Shown: positions 62,570 to 64,000 of the stretch, piece by piece
How the letters are laid out: every line of letters starts with the position of its first letter
Position numbering within the stretch: the first letter of the stretch is position 1
Assembly (NCBI GenBank): GCA_024696005.1
Contig: JAILHF010000011.1
Span: 80,608-144,607 of the forward strand
Reading direction: 5' to 3'
DNA: 64,000 bases
Source of the DNA: Lachnospiraceae bacterium
GTDB taxonomy: Bacteria; Bacillota; Clostridia; Lachnospirales; Lachnospiraceae
Translations under genes and position numbers: made by a program
The notes under the pieces: generated by a model
What the model saw: only the letters and a program-made list of their open reading frames with translations
The model's database searches: none
Told to the model about the DNA's origin: nothing

Positions 62570-64000
62570 ATGAAAAAATGGAAGCAAACAATGAAACGGA
62601 TCGCAGCATTCGGACTTACGGCAGTTCTGCTCGTAAACACGGTTCCGCTGGAAGTATTCGCTGCGGATCCGGCAGGAGCGGGAGACGATGTTTCGATCGA
62701 AGCGGAAGCGACAGGAGCAGGAGGAGATGTTTCGATCGAAGCGGAAGCGTCATATCCTGCTTTCGTGCAGTCAGAGACCGTCGACGGCGTGAAGATCACC
62801 ATAGGGGCAGAGGAGGGGGTATTCCCGGAAGGGGCCGTGCTCTCTGCTAAGAAGGTGACGAAGACGAGGGAAGAAGAAACCCTGGAGGCCGTCGAAGAGG
62901 AGCGGCCCGGGGAGCAGAATGTGGCTGCTTCCTATACCTATGATATCAAGGTTCTGGACAAGGATGGAAATGAAGTCCAGCCTGCGGATGAGAGTAAGGT
63001 AAAGGTGTCCTTCAAGTTGGAAGAGGTTTCGGATAGCAATCTGGAAACGAATATTTACCATATCAAGGAAGTTGATTCTGAGGGGGCGGCTTCAGGAGAG
63101 AAATCTGGTAATGACAAGGCTGATTCTGAAGAGATATCAGATGGTAGTGGCGCTGATTCAGACAGTAAAGTATCTGAAAATACAGAGCTTATAGCGGAGA
63201 AGCTCACCGTGGAGACGGAGGGCGATACCGCCACGGCTGAGACCGACGGCTTCTCCCTTTACACGGTAGAGTTTAGCTATAACGATCTGCAATATGTAAT
63301 GCCCGGAGACAGCGAGGTTGCCTTATCGGAAATCCTTAATAAGGTTTCTCTTACGGGAGAGGTGACAAATGTTGAAGTCAGCAGCCCGGAGTTGTTTTCT
63401 GCGGGGAAGAATGATTCCGGCGAGTGGATCGTCACTGCCCGCAGGGCCTTCAGCTCGGAGGAGTGGATGAAGATCACCATAAACGGCAAAGAATACAGGA
63501 TCACCGTGACGGATGATTCGGATACCATGTCCTTTGCCGATCTGCAGGCACAGATCAACGGCGCAGCAAATGGCGATACGGTCAAGCTGGAGAAGGATGT
63601 CAATTGGAAAGAAAGCCATCCTGGCGCGTCAGGAGACGATTCCAATCCGCTGGAAATCCCCTCCGGCAAGACCGTCACCCTGGACTTAAACGACCACTAT
63701 ATTCTCTATAAGGGCAATACGGCTTCACCGGTGATCACGGTCAATGGCACTCTGACCCTCAAGGACAGCAAGACCGATAAGACCAAACGCTATATCACGC
63801 TGGCAGACGGCCGTGCGACGGGCGTTTCAGACAGCGGCACGCTTAGCGACACATGCATTGAAGTCACCGGTGGCTTTATCGCCGGCGGCAACAACGTGAG
63901 CCAAAATGGCGGCGGCGTGTACGTTAAAGACAGTTGCATGTTTACCATGGAGGGCGGCACGATCGTCGGCTGCAAAGCAGGCTACGGCGGCGGTGTGAAC
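62570..64000 (+). CDS. Large secreted surface/adhesin-like protein (3' end outside window)
   Basis: An open frame from ATG 62570 to the window end (477 codons, no stop). The signal peptide is RIAAFGLTAVLLVNTVPLEV followed by FAADP. A 13-residue tandem repeat (AGAGDDVSIEAEA / TGAGGDVSIEAEA) follows. Then comes a region like the strand-rich N-terminal parts of Clostridia surface proteins (KITIGAEEGVFPEGAVLSAK) and an acidic Asp/Ser linker. From about residue 315 the sequence FADLQAQINGAANGDTVKLE, then GKTVTLDLNDHYILY and VNGTLTLKDSKT, then GGGVYVKDS-type turns, indicate a pectate-lyase-like beta helix of an adhesin. AGGGAG lies upstream. Probably cell-wall bound; the sorting signal is not in the window. 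Confidence 0.8.
   Translation, partial: MKKWKQTMKRIAAFGLTAVLLVNTVPLEVFAADPAGAGDDVSIEAEATGAGGDVSIEAEASYPAFVQSETVDGVKITIGAEEGVFPEGAVLSAKKVTKTREEETLEAVEEERPGEQNVAASYTYDIKVLDKDGNEVQPADESKVKVSFKLEEVSDSNLETNIYHIKEVDSEGAASGEKSGNDKADSEEISDGSGADSDSKVSENTELIAEKLTVETEGDTATAETDGFSLYTVEFSYNDLQYVMPGDSEVALSEILNKVSLTGEVTNVEVSSPELFSAGKNDSGEWIVTARRAFSSEEWMKITINGKEYRITVTDDSDTMSFADLQAQINGAANGDTVKLEKDVNWKESHPGASGDDSNPLEIPSGKTVTLDLNDHYILYKGNTASPVITVNGTLTLKDSKTDKTKRYITLADGRATGVSDSGTLSDTCIEVTGGFIAGGNNVSQNGGGVYVKDSCMFTMEGGTIVGCKAGYGGGVN
62672..62749 (+). repeat. 39-bp tandem duplication in the surface protein gene
   Basis: Two units (62672-62710, 62711-62749) differ at a few bases and share GATGTTTCGATCGAAGCGG. In frame they encode a 13-residue acidic repeat just after the signal peptide. 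A slippage-prone tract near the mature N terminus. Confidence 0.8.

Overview
The window is a 64 kb piece of a Gram-positive anaerobe chromosome, most likely a Lachnospiraceae-type Clostridia. The signs are strong GGAGG-type ribosome binding sites, TTGACA/TATAAT promoters, lipoproteins with LxxC lipoboxes, a GerMN lipoprotein, a SpoVB/MurJ-like flippase, a membrane-anchored GH9 cellulase, and a gene style typical of gut or rumen Firmicutes. Coding sequence is clearly GC-rich. Two patches (about 38.8-39.7 kb and 49.8-50.7 kb) are visibly AT-richer and look acquired. No rRNA, tRNA, CRISPR or complete insertion sequence was seen.

Layout. 0-5 kb: the end of a TPR protein, a small membrane protein and the polyamine ABC transporter potABCD. 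5-9 kb: a 1059-residue coiled-coil membrane protein of unknown function translationally coupled to a ThiT-like (ECF S-component-like) membrane protein, then azlCD. 10-18.2 kb: a lipoprotein and the F1Fo ATP synthase operon. That operon lacks a separate delta gene; a delta C-terminal domain is instead fused to the N terminus of alpha, c carries a signal-peptide-like extension and gamma a basic tail. 18.2-25 kb: small protein, flippase, GGDEF-like/EAL protein on an apparently leaderless mRNA, then (minus strand) the GH9 cellulase and an XRE regulator. 25-30.4 kb: ridA, argG, a DUF1294 protein, trkA-trkH. 30.5-34.3 kb: a three-gene ABC exporter of NatAB type behind a strong promoter and a possible operator. 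34.3-43.2 kb: acetyltransferase, argJ, a GT39-like glycosyltransferase (minus), an rRNA methyltransferase, an AT-rich patch, argB, argD and an anchored solute-binding protein.

43.3-49.4 kb: comEA, a response regulator/histidine kinase pair, a GerMN lipoprotein and comEC. 49.4-51.3 kb: the most unusual region. Two arrays of tandem repeats with a 75-bp period enclose one AT-rich gene encoding a PD-(D/E)XK-nuclease-like protein with its own ribosome binding site and terminator; a 16-bp tandem repeat follows. 51.4-54.4 kb: a membrane EAL protein and an L,D-transpeptidase (minus). 54.6-61.7 kb: holA, a sodium/solute symporter, two small proteins, metF with a stand-alone MetH activation domain, a serpin-like lipoprotein and an rRNA methyltransferase. 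61.8-64 kb: a TetR regulator with a palindromic operator, then the start of a large secreted surface protein that runs off the window.

The genes mostly serve housekeeping (ATP synthesis, arginine and methionine metabolism, K+ and polyamine uptake, DNA uptake, c-di-GMP turnover). The features most worth following up are the nuclease-repeat locus and the remodelled ATP synthase. All calls are from reading the sequence; no database search was run.
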